Below, one piece after another: positions 1 through 11,950 of a DNA stretch of 64,000 nt. The translations under genes and the position numbers were made by a program. This stretch comes from Erinaceus europaeus. Taxonomy: Eukaryota > Chordata > Mammalia > Eulipotyphla > Erinaceidae. The notes beneath the pieces are model-generated. The model searched no databases. It was not told the DNA's origin and saw only the letters and a program-made list of their open reading frames with translations. Location of the stretch: the NCBI RefSeq assembly GCF_950295315.1, contig NC_080162.1, positions 74,307,729-74,371,728 of the forward strand. The letters are read 5' to 3'. Each line of letters begins with the position of its first letter. Position 1 is the stretch's first letter.

Positions 1-522
1 TGTCCAAGATGGGTCAGAGAAGGTGGGTTCATTGTTTTTGATAGCTGCATAGTATTCCATTGTGTATATATACCACAGCTTTCTCAGCCACTCATCTGTT
101 GTTGGGCACCTGGGTTGCTTCCAGGTTTTAGCTATTATGAATTGTGCTGCTATGAACATAGGAGTACACACCTCTTTTTGGTTGGGTGTTATGGAGTCCT
201 TGGGGTATAACCCCAGGAGAGGAATTACTGGATCATATGGAAGGTCCATGTCTAGCCTTCTGAGAGTTTTCCAGACTGCTCTCCACAGAGGCTGTACCAA
301 TTTACATTCCCACCAGCAATGTAAAAGGGTTCCTCTGTCCCCACAACCTCTCCAGCATTTGTTGCTGCTGTCCTTTTTGATGTATGCCATTCTTACAGGA
401 GTGAGGTGGTATCTTAGTGTTGTCTTAATTTGCATTTCTCTGACAATCAGTGACCTGGAGCAGTTTTTCTTATGTTTGTTAGCCTTTTGGATCTCCTCTG
501 AGGTGAATGTTTTGTCAGAATA
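1..522 (-). mobile_element. L1 ORF2 3' fragment, continues off the left edge
   Basis: Antisense of the last part of ORF2, nearly identical to the RC of about 35570-36093 in the young L1. It is truncated at its 5' end near 522; its 3' UTR lies outside the window. Confidence 0.9.
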
Positions 523-523
523 G

Positions 524-630
524 GGAACCTTCCAAATGGAGGGGATACATGGAACTCTGGTGGTGGGAACTGTATGGAACTATATCCATGTTACCTTACA
601 ATCTTCTTAATCATTATTAATATTTTTTTA
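524..630 (+). mobile_element. L1 3' UTR tail fragment
   Basis: GGTGGTGGGAACTGTATGGAACT-like L1 end in plus orientation, abutting the minus-strand L1 to its left. Confidence 0.65.
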
Positions 631-631
631 T

Positions 632-982
632 TTAAAAATATTTTTAATATTTATTTATTTTCCCTTTTGTTGCCCTTGTTTTTTTATTGTTGTAGTTATT
701 ATTATTATTTTAAATATTTATTCCCTTTTGTTGCCCTTGTTGTTTTATTGTTGTAGTTATCATTGTTGTTGTTATTGATGTCATCATTGTTGGATAGGAC
801 AGAGAGAAATGGAGAGAGGAGGGGAAGACAGAGGGGGAGAGAAAAATAGACACCTGCAGACCTGCTTCACCGCTTGTGAAGCAACTCCCCTACAGGTGGG
901 GAGCCCGGGGCTGGGCTCCTTAGGCAGGTCATTGCGCTTTGCGCCACATGCACTTAACCTGCTGTGCTACGCCTGACTCCCA
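632..982 (-). mobile_element. tRNA-derived SINE (ERI-like, long type)
   Basis: Minus-strand copy: (TTATT)n tail, CCCTTTTGTTGCCCTTG, CCTGCTTCACCGCTTGTGAAGC, and box B/box A remnant at the right. The tail segment around 655-745 is internally duplicated. Confidence 0.88.
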
Positions 983-1210
983 TTACTAATAATTTTTTTA
1001 AAAAAAATGATTATGAGGAGAAAGCACAGTGAGTTCTACTAGAAACTTTTAAAACCCCATCTGGCTGTTCAAAGCAATCCTATGATTCTAATTTTAGCCA
1101 TACACTTCTTTGCAGAGTAATGAGTTTGTTTCCCTTCAGGTAAAACATGATCTGCTATCACTCAGACCAAGGCAGAAGCAGTCCTGGTTGTGTGGGTAGT
1201 GCTCTAGGAA

Positions 1211-1395
1211 CTGTTTTTTCTCCCTTCTCTTCCCTTCTCTTCTCTTCTCTTCTCTTCTCTTCTCTTCTCTTCTCTTCTCTTCTCTTCTCTTCTCTTCTTT
1301 CCTTTCCTTTCCTTTCTCCTCTTCTATTTTCTTTTTTTTTCTTCTCTTTTCTTTTCTCTTTTCCTCTCCTCTCCTTTCTTTTCTTTATGGGAATT
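1211..1395. repeat. (CTTCT)n pyrimidine microsatellite
   Basis: Long TCTTC/TTTCC tract, degenerate at its right end. The open frames through it are artefacts. Confidence 0.95.
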
Positions 1396-1504
1396 AACAA
1401 CCTATAGCCAAATTCCTATAATGTGAATAATTTGATCACACTATTGTAGCATCCTCCAAAGTATCCTCAGTGGATGTATATATTTTCCTTCTTTAAAATC
1501 ATGA

Positions 1505-1717
1505 ATTTTTAAATATAATCTTTATTTATTTATTGGATAGGGATAGTCAGAAATCAAGTGGGAAGGGGGAGATAGAGAGGGAGACAGAAAGACACCTGCA
1601 ACCCTGCTTCACCACTTAAAAAGCTTTCCCTCTGTAGGTGGGGACCGGAGACTTGAACCTGAGTCCTTGCACTTTGTAAGAAGTGTACTCAACTAGGTGC
1701 GCCATCACCCAGCCCCT
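1505..1717 (-). mobile_element. tRNA-derived SINE (GGCCAGGTGGTGGCGCACC type)
   Basis: TTTATTTATTGGATAG tail side, GCTTTCCCTCTGTAGGTGGGGACC, and GTGCGCCATCACCCAGCCCC head on the minus strand. Confidence 0.85.
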
Positions 1718-2249
1718 CTATTATTTAAGTTTGTATACTTAGGATAAAAGATAGGAACTCTTTTTCTCTAATCTAAGACAATACATGATGGAACTCCATG
1801 AATGATTGCGTCATGAATGATTGCGTCTCTCACTCTAAAATCTCAAGATATTTCTACTGTCCTTCTGTGCTGAAGGGATCCACCACTGTCTACCCACCTT
1901 TATGTATGAGTTCACACATTCTAGTTGCAATGATAACCATGTGTGTAAAAGGAAATGATACCCTACTAGTTGATATAACTACTAGTTGATATAACCCATA
2001 TCTTCACTTTATTAGTTGGAATGACTCACTTTTTAAAATTCCTATTATAATAACATAGATCATAGATATGTGCCTTGCCTTGGAGGAGTCAGACACCTCC
2101 TGGAGAAGATCTAGACTAAAGATGAGATTTTAGTAACATTTAAAAATCACCCAGGTCTTCAAGAACCACTTTGATGCATTCAGCAAGTACTAGTATAGAA
2201 TCTACCTATGTGATGATAAGAGGAAAAAGAAATAAAAACTATTTTCTTG
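1718..2249. other. Stretch with nothing recognised
   Basis: AT-rich sequence without a convincing ORF, SINE or L1 match. Contains two short direct repeats, ATGAATGATTGCGTC near 1798-1826 and ACTAGTTGATATAAC near 1965-1994. Confidence 0.5.
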
Positions 2250-2520
2250 AGGGGCCAGGTGGTGGTGTACCCAGGCAAGCACACCATTAGCATGTGCAAA
2301 GGCCTGGGTTCAAGTCCCTGGTCCTCATCTACAGGGTGGAAGCTTCATGAACCATGATGTAGTGCTGCAGATCTCTCTCTCTCTCTCCATATCTCTATAT
2401 CTCCCATCCTTCCCTCATAATTTCTCTTTGTCCTATTATAAGAAAGCTGCTGTAAGCAGTGAATTCCTCATACAAGCACCAAGCCCAGGGATAACTTTTG
2501 TGACAATAAAAAAAAAGAGA
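2250..2520 (+). mobile_element. tRNA-derived SINE
   Basis: GGGGCCAGGTGGTGG head, GGTTCAAGTCCC box B, CT-rich body, and a late AAGCACCAAGCCCAGGGATAAC tail then poly(A). Confidence 0.82.
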
Positions 2521-2823
2521 TTATTTCCTTGAATAAAATTTCAGTCTACTAGGGGATGAGACATACAATGGACACATAGAACTTGATGTAACACAATGAC
2601 AATTCTGGATCATTCATACTAATGGTGAGTAAAAGGACTGTGATTCAACTTGAGTGAAGCAGCATGGCTATCTTTTCCTCTAGGAAAGAATAAAGACTTT
2701 CCTGGGCATAGGGAACTAGAGAGAGAAGAATAAACACAAAAACTCAGAAGCAGAAAAAGTGCGGGGGTGGGGATGGGGTTCAAATCAGTCACTAATAAGT
2801 GTTTGCTAAGAAACACAAGATGT

Positions 2824-2966
2824 TGTGGTCCAGGAGGTGGCACAGTGATAAAGCTTTGGACTCTCAAGCATGAGGTCCCAAGTTTGATCTCCAGCAGCAC
2901 ATATGCCAGAGTGATGTCTGGTTCTTTCTCTCTACTCCTATCTTTCTCATGAATAAAATCTTTTAA
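2824..2966 (+). mobile_element. Short SINE (CAGTGGATAAAGC type)
   Basis: GGTCCAGGAGGTGGCACAG, TCTCAAGCATGAGGTCC, AGAGTGATGTCTGGTTC and a terminal ATGAATAAAATC. Confidence 0.85.
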
Positions 2967-3252
2967 AAAATATTTATTTTCCCTTTTGTTGCCCTTGTTG
3001 TTTTATTGTTGTAGTTATTATTGTTGTTACTGATGCTGTTGTAAGTTGGATAGGACAGACAGAAATGGAGAGAGGAGGGGAAGACAGAGAGGGGGGAGAG
3101 AAAGATAGACACTTGCAGACCTGCTTCACCGATTGTGAAGCAACTACCCTGCAGGTGGGGAGCCAGGGGCTCGAACTAGGATTGATCTTTATGCCAGTTT
3201 TTGCACTTTGCGCCACTTGCCCTTAACCCACTGCGCTACTGCCTGACTCCCC
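2967..3252 (-). mobile_element. tRNA-derived SINE (ERI-like, long type)
   Basis: Near full-length minus copy inserted at the tail of the preceding SINE; TATTTATTTTCCC tail to GCCTGACTCCCC head. Confidence 0.9.
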
Positions 3253-3424
3253 CTCCTTTTTTTTTTTTTTTTTTAAAGAAAGAAACACAAGATGTCTTGT
3301 CGGAGAGTGATGGTAGATAAAGCTGGAAACATAAGCTAAGATCTGGGTGAGAAGAAAAATAAAGAATGAACTGAAATGCTGGTGAGATACTGATAGCAAT
3401 TATATCAGAGGGGAATTTATTTTA

Positions 3425-3587
3425 TTTTAAAAGATGTTTGTTTATTTATTTATTTATGATAAATGAAAGGGGTGGTGAGAGATAACCAGTGCATCACCAT
3501 AGCACACATAGTGCTGGGGATAAACTCAGGACCTCATGCTTAAATTTCCAACACTATATGCACGGCGTTACCTCCTGGGTTACACCA
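3425..3587 (-). mobile_element. Short SINE, diverged (CAGTGGATAAAGC type)
   Basis: TATTTATTTATTTATG tail, CATAGTGCTGGGGATAAACTC, GACCTCATGCTT, and ACCTCCTGGGTT head on the minus strand. Confidence 0.75.
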
Positions 3588-4502
3588 AAGAGGAATAAAT
3601 TATATTTCTGTTTCATAAAGATGACTCCACCCATCAATGTAGAGGATGGATAGGTATGTGCAGAAGGGATGTCAAGTGATAAATGGAAGCTATTCCAACT
3701 GAAGGAAACTATATTTCCTACTCTTTCCGCTCTAGATCAAGGACATGGACCTGAGGGATGGGTACATGGCTGTGAAGACCCAGTCACATTCCCTTACTGG
3801 TTTGGACATAGCTTTAAAGAGAAAAAAATCTCTGGTGTAAGGTGAATATATATAACGCAGTACTCAGGTCATACCACAAGAGATCTTGATCTTATCTATA
3901 TTGGAATCTTTGATGGAGAATTTCCAGAGAGAAGAGATAATTGGAAAAAATCAAGCAGTAGTAATAGGGTATTTTCAGTAGTCAAATTTGTCAGTTCTAA
4001 TGCTTATACACCAAGTATATTCTCCACTGAATTGGCATCATATCTACATAATGAGGTCATTAAGAGTGATGTAATTTAAAAAATTATCAAATAACTCAAG
4101 GAATAGTTGTGTATTGCTACTTTGATAATGCACAGAAAATACCTTTAATATATAGCAAGATACCTTTGGTCATTTATATTGTAGACCAGTGGTTCTCAAA
4201 ATACGATCTCTGAGCCAGAAAGCATCATTATTACCTGGGAATTTGTAAGCAGTGTCAATTCTGAAATTCTACTGCAGAATCAGAAACTGAAAACAAAGCC
4301 TTGAAATCTGTTTTTACTGTCAATCCAGGTGACATGGTAATCTTTGCTGTAGGTCCTGTGTCTAGGAGGTGTCATTAAGGAAAATACCAATTTTAGTCAT
4401 CTCCCCCACCCTGCAATGGTGCCTACTGCATGCACAATTTCACCACTTTTTAAAATTCAGATAGACCACAGTACTTATACTTCCTCTGGTATTAGTACCT
4501 TT
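3588..4502. other. Mostly unique sequence; part of duplicon A
   Basis: 3690-3930 aligns with 41670-42180 of duplicon B. The rest has no clear repeat or ORF. Confidence 0.55.
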
Positions 4503-6445
4503 TTTTTTTTTAAATTTTTTTATTTATAAAAAGGAAACATTGATAAAACCATAGGATAAGAAGGGTACAACTCCACACAATTCCCACCATCAGAACTCCA
4601 TATACCATTCCCTACCCTGATAGCTTTCCTATTTTTTAACCCTCTGGGAGTATGGACCCAGGGTCACTGTGGGATGCAGAAGGTGGAAGGTCTGGCTTCT
4701 GTAATTGCTTCCCCGCTGAACATGGGCGTTGACTGGTCGATCCATACTCCCAGCCTGTCTCTCTCTTTCCCTAGTGGGGTGGGGCTCTGGGGAAGCAGGG
4801 CTTCATTGGTGGGGTTGTCTGTCCAGGGAAGTCTGGTTGGCATCATGGTAGCATCTGGAACCTGGTGGCTGAAAAGAGAGTTAACATATAAAGCCAAACA
4901 AGTTGTTGACTAATCATGAACCTAAAGGCTGGAATGGTGCAGATGAAGAGTTGAGGGGGTCTCCATTTTTTTAGATAGCTAGTAGGCATATTTTAGTTAT
5001 ATTCCAAAGGGCCCATAATTATACTAGTTTTTTTTTTTTCCCTGAGCCTGAAATCTGATATGTAGGTGGATCCAAGTTATTGTGTGGGGAGATGATGTCA
5101 TGGCTGGAAAAAGGACAAGAAAGCTGGATCAGGGAAGAGAGTAGCTCCCAAATATGAGAAAGGTGTATAGATATTGTTTACTGTAAACCCCACCGATTTG
5201 ATGTGATCTGGGCTCCATATTCAGCTTAGGAGTCTATGTGACCTCTGCATCCTTGTAGAGCTGAGCTCACATTCTGTGGTCACGAGTAGGAACATTCTAA
5301 GCTGCCCCAATTTCAGGACCCATCTTCTTTAGGTGGAGCATAGAGTATGTTGTCCAGCCTCCCTTCGGAGGATGGAACATTCTCTACCGTTGTTGATTCA
5401 AGTTGAGGCCAAGGTCCTATGGGGGCCTACAAAGGGGTCTATTTTGTTGTTCCTGACAGAGATGACCAGTAACAATGGAGAGAGGGATTTATTCAAGCTC
5501 TAGGCCCGTCATGTCTGTTTGGAAATCTCAGGACTCCCCGAATAGGGCCCCAGCTGATGGGGTGGCCTGATAGTGACTAAAGATTCATGGTTAAAGTATG
5601 CCAGTTTCTTGCCATTATTCAGCTTTTGCAGTCCTTGCTTTGATAAGGGTTGCTTTGGAGTGACTGAGAGAACTGTAATAGGAAGTAGGTGAGGAGGCTA
5701 TCTAAGTCTAAGTAGACACTATATCATTATGAACTTTATACTGACTCACTGCAGACTACTGTGCATTTTTGCTTTCAGGTATATATTTTGCCCTAATTTA
5801 TGGATACATGTGAACATATGCTCTATCTCACAGGACCTGGTCTATATCTAGGTTTTGGGACTTTGCTAGGGAGTGAACCACCTGGAATGGAATTAGAGAA
5901 TCCTATGAAAGGAAAGGTCTCACCCAAATAATGAGGCTGAAGGGTTCACATTCCACGCCTGATGTCTCTGGACACAGTCTGAAGTGAAGCATGCTGAGGT
6001 GGTACTCGATGTGTTGATTAGACTGGGATCAGCAGATGCAGTATCATTTGGTATGAATTGAGAGAAGCATGCAGGAAAGTCAGCCCCACCCTAGAGGTTC
6101 CAGGACTGGGGGAAATATAGGTTCTATGGAGGAAGTGGGAGGTTCCTGCTGTCTTAGGGTTTAAGAAGGCAATTGATAGTTATTGCTATAATCACAATAT
6201 TTGGCAATTGTGTTAACTTTAGAAACTCCCTTTCTTAGGATTTTCTGTATCATACACAAGATCACCATAATTTATGTCCTTTGACATTATTATAGCTGTG
6301 CCACTGGTTGCTTCTGTTCTCCCTGGTCTAGGCTTTTAAGAGAGTCAGCATATCAAAGACTCAGCCTATCATCTGACACTAGCACCTTCTAAGTGGTCTG
6401 AGGGTTCTCATTTGTGTTGGATGATGATAATTAAGGCAACCTACT
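4503..6445 (-). mobile_element. L1 3' UTR, near full-length long form
   Basis: Poly(T) at 4501, then the RC of the 3' UTR (CTCTGGGAGTATGGACC, GCTTCTGTAATTGCTTC). It contains a segment of about 900 bp (roughly 4990-5800) that is absent from the UTR at 36480-37500, so two UTR forms exist. Confidence 0.85.
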
Positions 6446-6477
6446 CAGTGAGTTATCTCTTTAGTCCTATCCATCAG

Positions 6478-6735
6478 TTCTTTTTTTATTAGTGGTTGAA
6501 TAATGATTAACAAGATTGTAGGATAACAGGGATACAATTCCATATAATTCCCTCCACCAGAGTTCCATATCCCATCCCCTTCATCGGAAGGTTTCCTATT
6601 CTGTATCCCTCTGGGAGTATGGACCAAAGTTCTTTATGGAGTGCAGAAGGTGGGAGGTCTGACTTCTATACTTGCTTCTCCACTAGACATGGATGTTGGC
6701 ACGTCGATCCAGACTCCCAGCCTCTTTCTTTCTCC
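6478..6735 (-). mobile_element. L1 3' UTR fragment
   Basis: TTTTTTTATTAGTGGTTGAATAATG start and the CTCTGGGAGTATGGACC block; ends in a TTCC-rich stretch at about 6725-6765. Confidence 0.82.
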
Positions 6736-6774
6736 CTTCCTTCCTCCCTTCCTTCCTTCCTGTCTTTTTTTTTT

Positions 6775-7016
6775 TGGTTAAGATTTATTTTCTTTATTGG
6801 GGAGATTAGTGGCTTATAGTCAACAGTAAAATACAGTAGTTTGTACCTTTGTAACATTTCTTAGTTTTCTACATAACAATTCAACTCCCTCTAGGCCCGT
6901 CTCTGCCATCATGTTCCAGGATCTGAACTCTCCTCCCACCACCCCAGAGTCTTTTACTTTGGTGCAATATACCAAACCCAGTCCAAATTCTGCTTTGTGT
7001 CTTCTTATTTTTCAAT
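6775..7016 (-). mobile_element. L1 3' end, short-UTR subfamily
   Basis: TTTATTTTCTTTATTGGGG, GTAAAATACAGTAGTTTGTAC and TTTGGTGCAATATACCAAACC; the same end joins ORF2 directly at 55035-55400. Confidence 0.8.
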
Positions 7017-7305
7017 TTTAAAAAAATTATTACTGATTTAATAGTGATCAAAAAGATTGTGGGGCAAGAGGAATACGATTCATACAGTTCCCACCACCAG
7101 AGCATTACATCCCATCCCCTCCCTTGGAAGCTTCCCTATTCTTTATCCCTTTGAGAGTATGGACCAAAGATCTCCACTGGACATGGGTGTTGGCAGGTTG
7201 ATCTGTACCCCCAGCCTATCTCTACCCCACCCCAACCTGTTTCTATTTTTCCTTAGTGGGATAGAGCTTTGGGTAAGTGAGGTTCCCAGACACATTTACC
7301 CATCA
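7017..7305 (-). mobile_element. L1 3' UTR fragment
   Basis: ATTACTGATTTAATAGTG start followed by the AGTATGGACCAAAGATCTC block. Confidence 0.82.
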
Positions 7306-7510
7306 GTTCTTAATGGATGTTTGGGAATATACTTTAATCATGTCTGTTCTCTGTCTTATTTGTATCTCCCCACCCCCAAAATTACTGGTACTACGAAGAT
7401 GTGATGTCCTTCCAAACATTGCTAAGTGGAAGTACAGTGGGAATAGCAAGTTATAAGAGATATAGTGAAAACTAACCCAGAATAAGGGCCTTTGCCAGAG
7501 ACTGGGATGT

Positions 7511-7842
7511 TCAAGGGTTCTTAGATGAGGATGATATACTCTCTGTACTCCCCCCAGTTTTTCCTGGAATTACTGCTGAAGTAATTGCCTTTAAAGGAGG
7601 TTTCATAGTCTCTGGAACACCAGTATTACTACTACTTTGGCTATTACTATTACCATTACTGTCACTATCACTATCACCATCACCATCACCACACAACAGC
7701 GGATCATTCTGCAAGCGGGGAACACAGCATAATTTTTCTCTGTTGCACATTCCTGTTACCGGGTTTATCTGTGTTTCTCCATAGCTGCACATCTTCTTGC
7801 AAGTCCCAAGTCTGTTTGCACATTTTCTCACATACCAATTAC
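7511..7842 (-). CDS. DEFB126: DEFB126-like beta-defensin copy A, exon 2 (mature peptide)
   Basis: Second exon of a secreted beta-defensin. In the human family DEFB126 is an epididymal protein that coats sperm. The acceptor CAG precedes 7842; the exon is entered in phase 1 and ends at TGA 7511-7513. Joined to exon 1 it gives 129 aa. Mature start GNWYV resembles human DEFB126. The six defensin cysteines are at residues 27, 34, 38, 52, 58 and 59, with the CC pair in KLCCVP. A seventh cysteine at 70 matches the extra cysteine that in primate DEFB126 is linked to dimer formation. The tail after residue 70 is rich in Gly, Asp, Ser and Asn and is encoded by a degenerate trinucleotide tract (about 7620-7690); it then turns Ser/Thr-rich. 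Such tails carry O-glycans in the primate protein; here that is inference. Orthology within the DEFB125-132 group rests on motif and gene order. Copy B is its paralogue. Confidence 0.88.
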
Positions 7843-7999
7843 CTGCATAAAAGTATTATGTTGAACATTAAACCAGAGAACTAGTATAAAGGATAAATTA
7901 TAAAAATAACAATAGCTTTTTGAACATTTTTCAAGTTCAGCTGCTAATAATGAAGATGCTGTGAAGATTGAGGTTTTATAAATGCATACATGCATAGAC

Positions 8000-8174
8000 T
8001 TTCTTCTTTTCTTTTCTTCTCCTTTCTTTCTTTCTTTCTTTCTTTTTTTTTTTTCACCAGAGCACTGTTCAGCTCGGGCTTATGGTGATGCAGGGGAATT
8101 GAACCTGGGACTTTGGAGCCTAAGGCATGTCAGTATCTTTGCATAATCATTATGCTATCTATCCTCTGCCCTAT
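8000..8174 (-). mobile_element. SINE (CAGAGCACTGCTCAGCTCTGGC type) with (TTTC)n tail, intron of copy A
   Basis: (TTTC)n then ACCAGAGCACTGTTCAGCTC, GAACCTGGGACTTTGGAGCC, and CATTATGCTATCTA. Confidence 0.85.
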
Positions 8175-8893
8175 GCATAGACTTTTAAATTATATGCACA
8201 AGATTCTTACTTCTGAAATAAAAATTCTCCATTCAATCACCAAACATCTACTTCTTGTTATTTTAAATGGGAAATATTTAACTCATTATTACCCATAAAT
8301 AAAAGAAAACCAACTTCCTCAAAGCAGCTAACATACACAAATAACTTAAAGAAGTGACAAAATATCCATTTTTAAAAAATATGAAATGCTTAAATCATTG
8401 CTGTAATGCAATGGTTATTCAAACACATGTAGAAGCTTGGTGAGATTATCAAAATGTATATTTCTGAGATCTTAAAAATTGCACTTGAAGTGTAATTCTA
8501 GACTTGTATTACAATTATCTTGTTCAGTCTAAGTTAAATATATTTATACCTATGTAACATTGAAATATAAATAGAGTTCACACAGTTTTAGAAATAAAAT
8601 CCGTGTACTAGGGATATATTCATTAGAGACACGATCTAAAGAATGGGCCTATATGTGTACATACTGAATCCACATATATGGTAGTCCTCACTATGTGGCA
8701 TAAGAGATGGAGGGCCCTGAAGATTAGATGGAGCTCTTTCTTACCTTGTTCTATGTTACTGAACTAATTCCTGTATTCAGCAAGTGTATAAAGTGTGATT
8801 ACTAAGTCAAGAGTTCCACATGATAATAGGACTAAAAGATTAAAGAGAAAAAGAACAACTGCAATTATTTTTGGGAAGGGAATGAACAGGGGA
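8175..8893. other. Intron of copy A, duplicon sequence
   Basis: No repeat recognised; aligns in blocks with 43870-44640 in the intron of copy B. Confidence 0.6.
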
Positions 8894-9055
8894 CCGGGGA
8901 AATTGTGGCAACTGAAGTGTAACAGATTTTCATGCTTGAGGCACTGGAGGTCCTGGGTTCAATCCCTAGCATAACCATAAGCCAGAACTGAGCAGTAGTA
9001 TTCTGGTTTAAACCAGCCAGCCAAACAGACAAACAAACAAACAAACAACAAACCC
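8894..9055 (+). mobile_element. SINE (CAGAGCACTGCTCAGCTCTGGC type), plus copy
   Basis: TTCATGCTTGAGGCACTGGAGG, CATAAGCCAGAACTGAGCAG and an (AAAC)n tail at 9030-9050. Confidence 0.78.
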
Positions 9056-9505
9056 CCCAGGGAAATGAATGAATAAAGCCAATAACTTATCTACTAATAG
9101 TGACAAGTGGCATATGAAATAAAATAATGTGATCTCTGGAGAGTAAGGGGACAGAATAGTCATTTTAAGTGCTATCACCATTACTGTTATCCCTTACAGT
9201 TATTCATTCCTTCTCTGAGGATGAACCATATTTCACATGCATACTCTTTGTGTACATATATTCACATGCGTAGATTTATACATTTATGCATAGGTCTATT
9301 GCTTTTACAACCACAAATGCCTATAGGGCATAGGGGGAAATTATTCCTCAGGAAATGATGTTCAGATATAGGCACAGTGAATGAAAAGGATGTAGCTAAT
9401 GAAGATATAGAAGTAGGAGAGTGTTCAGAGAAGTGATGGCATTTGTGAAGGCTATGAGCAGGGAAGACTTTGATATTTCTGAGGAACACTAAGACGGTTT
9501 CATTT
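9056..9505. other. Intron of copy A, duplicon sequence
   Basis: Aligns with about 44600-45020 in copy B, including the TTCACATGC and AGTGTTCAGAGAAGTGATGGC segments. Confidence 0.6.
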
Positions 9506-9862
9506 CTTTTTTTTTTTTTTTTTGCCTCCAGGGTTATCGCTGGGGCTCAATGCCTGCACCATGAATCTACCACTCCTGGAGGCCATTTCCCCCCCCTTTT
9601 GTTGCCCTTGTTGTTGTAGCCTTGTTGTGGTTATTATTGTTAATGTTGATGTTGTTCGTTGCTGGATAGGACAGAGAGAAATGGAGATAGGAGGGGAAGA
9701 CAGAGTGGGGGAGAGAAAGACAGACACCTGCAGATCTGCTTCACCACCTGTGAAGCGAGTCCCCTGCAGGTGGGGTGCCTGGGGCTCCAACCGGGATCCT
9801 TAGGCCTGTCCTTACACTTTGCACCATGTTCCCTTAACCCACTGTGTCACCCCCCGACCTCC
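9506..9862 (-). mobile_element. tRNA-derived SINE (ERI-like) with 3' GCCTCCAGGGTTATCGCTGGGG extension
   Basis: Poly(T), then the CCTCCAGGGTTATCGCTGG and CCTGGAGGCCATTTCC block that marks the longest SINE form, then the usual body and head. Confidence 0.9.
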
Positions 9863-9948
9863 TTATTTCTATTTTTTTTTAAACATGGGATTCTGGCTCT
9901 ATCTGAAGGACTCTCCTTAATGGTCCTTAACTTTAAAATTCCTTTCCA

Positions 9949-10150
9949 GAGTCCAGGTGGTGGCGCACCTTGTTACAATGCACGTTACAATGCACAAGGA
10001 CTGGGGTTTGAGTCCCTGGTCCCCACCTGCAAGGGGAAAGCTTTGAGAATGATGAAGCACTATGACAGGTACCTCTTTTCTCTCTCCCTCTCACATAGTC
10101 TCTCAATTTCTGGCTGTTTCTATCCAATAAATAAAAATAATAAAAAATTC
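9949..10150 (+). mobile_element. tRNA-derived SINE
   Basis: AGTCCAGGTGGTGGCGCACC head, CTGCAAGGGGAAAGCTT, and CAATAAATAAAAATAAT tail. Confidence 0.88.
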
Positions 10151-10708
10151 CTTTCCAGTCACTTTTTTCCCTGGTCTATATTTCTTCTTAGTTTTATTCT
10201 GCTGGGTAATGTGAATGGAAAGCTCAAGTCAAGCTTCTTCTTTATCTCATTCTTCCTTGAATCTTTTTATTTTGTTGATTTTCAAGTACGAATATTCTTC
10301 TAGGTGTTGTTTTTCTCATGCCTCCAGATCTTAGGTTATAATGACTTGAATAATCTTATGAAGATTGTGAATTGGTTACTTTTGCCTAAGAGGGAAACTG
10401 AGGAGTTTTCTAAGGGTCGTTAGATTTTTAAAAAGGACATGCTGTAATTATGTGATGTATATCACTATTGTTCCAGAGACAGAAGGACAAATGCATTCTA
10501 AACTTAGAATTTTAAGGATGCAACAGATTTGTAATATCTTCTGAGGTAAACTTCATACAGCTATTAATTTTTCTCTTATCCACTATCAACTTAAAACAAT
10601 CCCGCAAATTATATAGAATACAAAATACTGACAGAATGTAATAATGACAGAATGTAATGCTATTATATAATTATCTACTTGTTAAGTTCTAACAAAAAAA
10701 ATGTTAAG
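10151..10708. other. Intron of copy A, no repeat recognised
   Basis: Blocks align with 45800-46140 in copy B (GATTATGTGATGTAT and neighbours). Confidence 0.55.
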
Positions 10709-11036
10709 GGGCTGGGCAGTAGCTCAGCGTGTTAAGCTCACATGGCACAAAGTGCAAGGACCAGTGTAAGGATCCTGGTTCAAGTCCCCAGCTTCCCACC
10801 TACAGGGGGGTCGCTTCGCAAGCGGTGAAGCAGGTCTGCATGTGTCTATCTTTCTCTCCCCCTCTATGTATTCCCCTCCTCTCTCCATTTCTCTCTGTTT
10901 TGTCCAACAACAACAGCTATAACAACAATAACAACTACAACAGGGGCAACAAAATGGGAAAAATAGCCTCCAGGAGCAGTGGAATCCTGGTGCTGGCACC
11001 GAGCCCCACCGATAACCCTGGAGGCAAAAAAAAAAG
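10709..11036 (+). mobile_element. tRNA-derived SINE (ERI-like, longest form)
   Basis: GGGGCTGGGCAGTAGCTCAG head, GGTTCAAGTCCCC box B, and a CAGTGGAATCCTGGTGCTGG to CCCTGGAGGC end with poly(A). Confidence 0.9.
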
Positions 11037-11117
11037 TTAGCTTATCTGTTTATGCATTTTATAAAATATGGGGTTGAATACAACAAAAAACAGGATGAAA
11101 AAACTTTAGTAAGGAGA

Positions 11118-11275
11118 CCTGGTGGTAATGCAATACTATAGAACACTGAATTCTCAAGTATGATATCCTGAATTTGATCCTTGGTTTCACATGAGCCAGA
11201 GTGATCTTCTGGTTCTTTCTCTCCCTCTCCTCATAAATAAATAAGTAAATAAATAAATAAATAAATTTTTAATAA
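11118..11275 (+). mobile_element. Short SINE (CAGTGGATAAAGC type)
   Basis: GAGACCTGGTGGTAATGCAAT, TCTCAAGTATGATATCC, and an (AAAT)n tail. Confidence 0.82.
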
Positions 11276-11562
11276 ATTTTTAAAATATTTGTTTTATTTA
11301 TTTATTCCCTTTTGTTGCCCTTGTTGTTTTTTATTGTTGTAGTTATTATTGTTGTTGTTGTTGATGGATAGGACAGAGAGAAATGGACAGAGGAGGGGAA
11401 GACAGAGAGGAGGAGAGAAAGATAGACACCTGCAGACCTGCTTCACCGCCTGTGAAGCGACTCCCCTGCAGGTGGGGAGCCGGGGTTCGAACCGGGATCC
11501 TTATGCCGGTCCTTGTGCTTTGCGCCACCTGAGCTTAACCCGCTGCGCTACAGCCCGACTAC
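11276..11562 (-). mobile_element. tRNA-derived SINE (ERI-like, long type)
   Basis: Near-complete minus copy with well kept box B (GGTTCGAACC on + as part of GGGGTTCGAACCGGGATCC). Absent from the matching site of copy B near 46320. Confidence 0.92.
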
Positions 11563-11950
11563 CAATAAAATATTTTAAAACAGTTCTAGTCAGCACAGGT
11601 GAAGAAACTGTTCTCAACATGGAGAAGAATTTTCTAAAGTAATGGAAGAATGAAAAGGAGCCAACAAGAGATTTGACAATATTATAATTAAAGTTTTGTG
11701 TTTCAAACAAATCAGTATCATTTCGGAAGCAGCTAACATACTATAAAATATTAGCAAGAATAAATAATTAGAAAAATATTAAATCTTAACATAGTAACAT
11801 GCAGCAATGAGTACTAATTTCCTAAAATAATGCCTACTGACTAAACAATGAAATTTACAAAATTTGTCTTTCTGATTAAAGAGTATCAGAATGCTATGTG
11901 TAACATCATGAACAACATTATTTATAATAGTAAAACACTGAAAAACATAA

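Noticed and set aside
1147..1407. Open frames on both strands rich in Ser/Phe/Leu or Arg/Glu/Lys
   Set aside because: They are translations of the (CTTCT)n microsatellite.
9659..10303. 214-codon plus-strand ORF
   Set aside because: It runs through the body of one SINE into another; chance frame in GC-richer repeat sequence.
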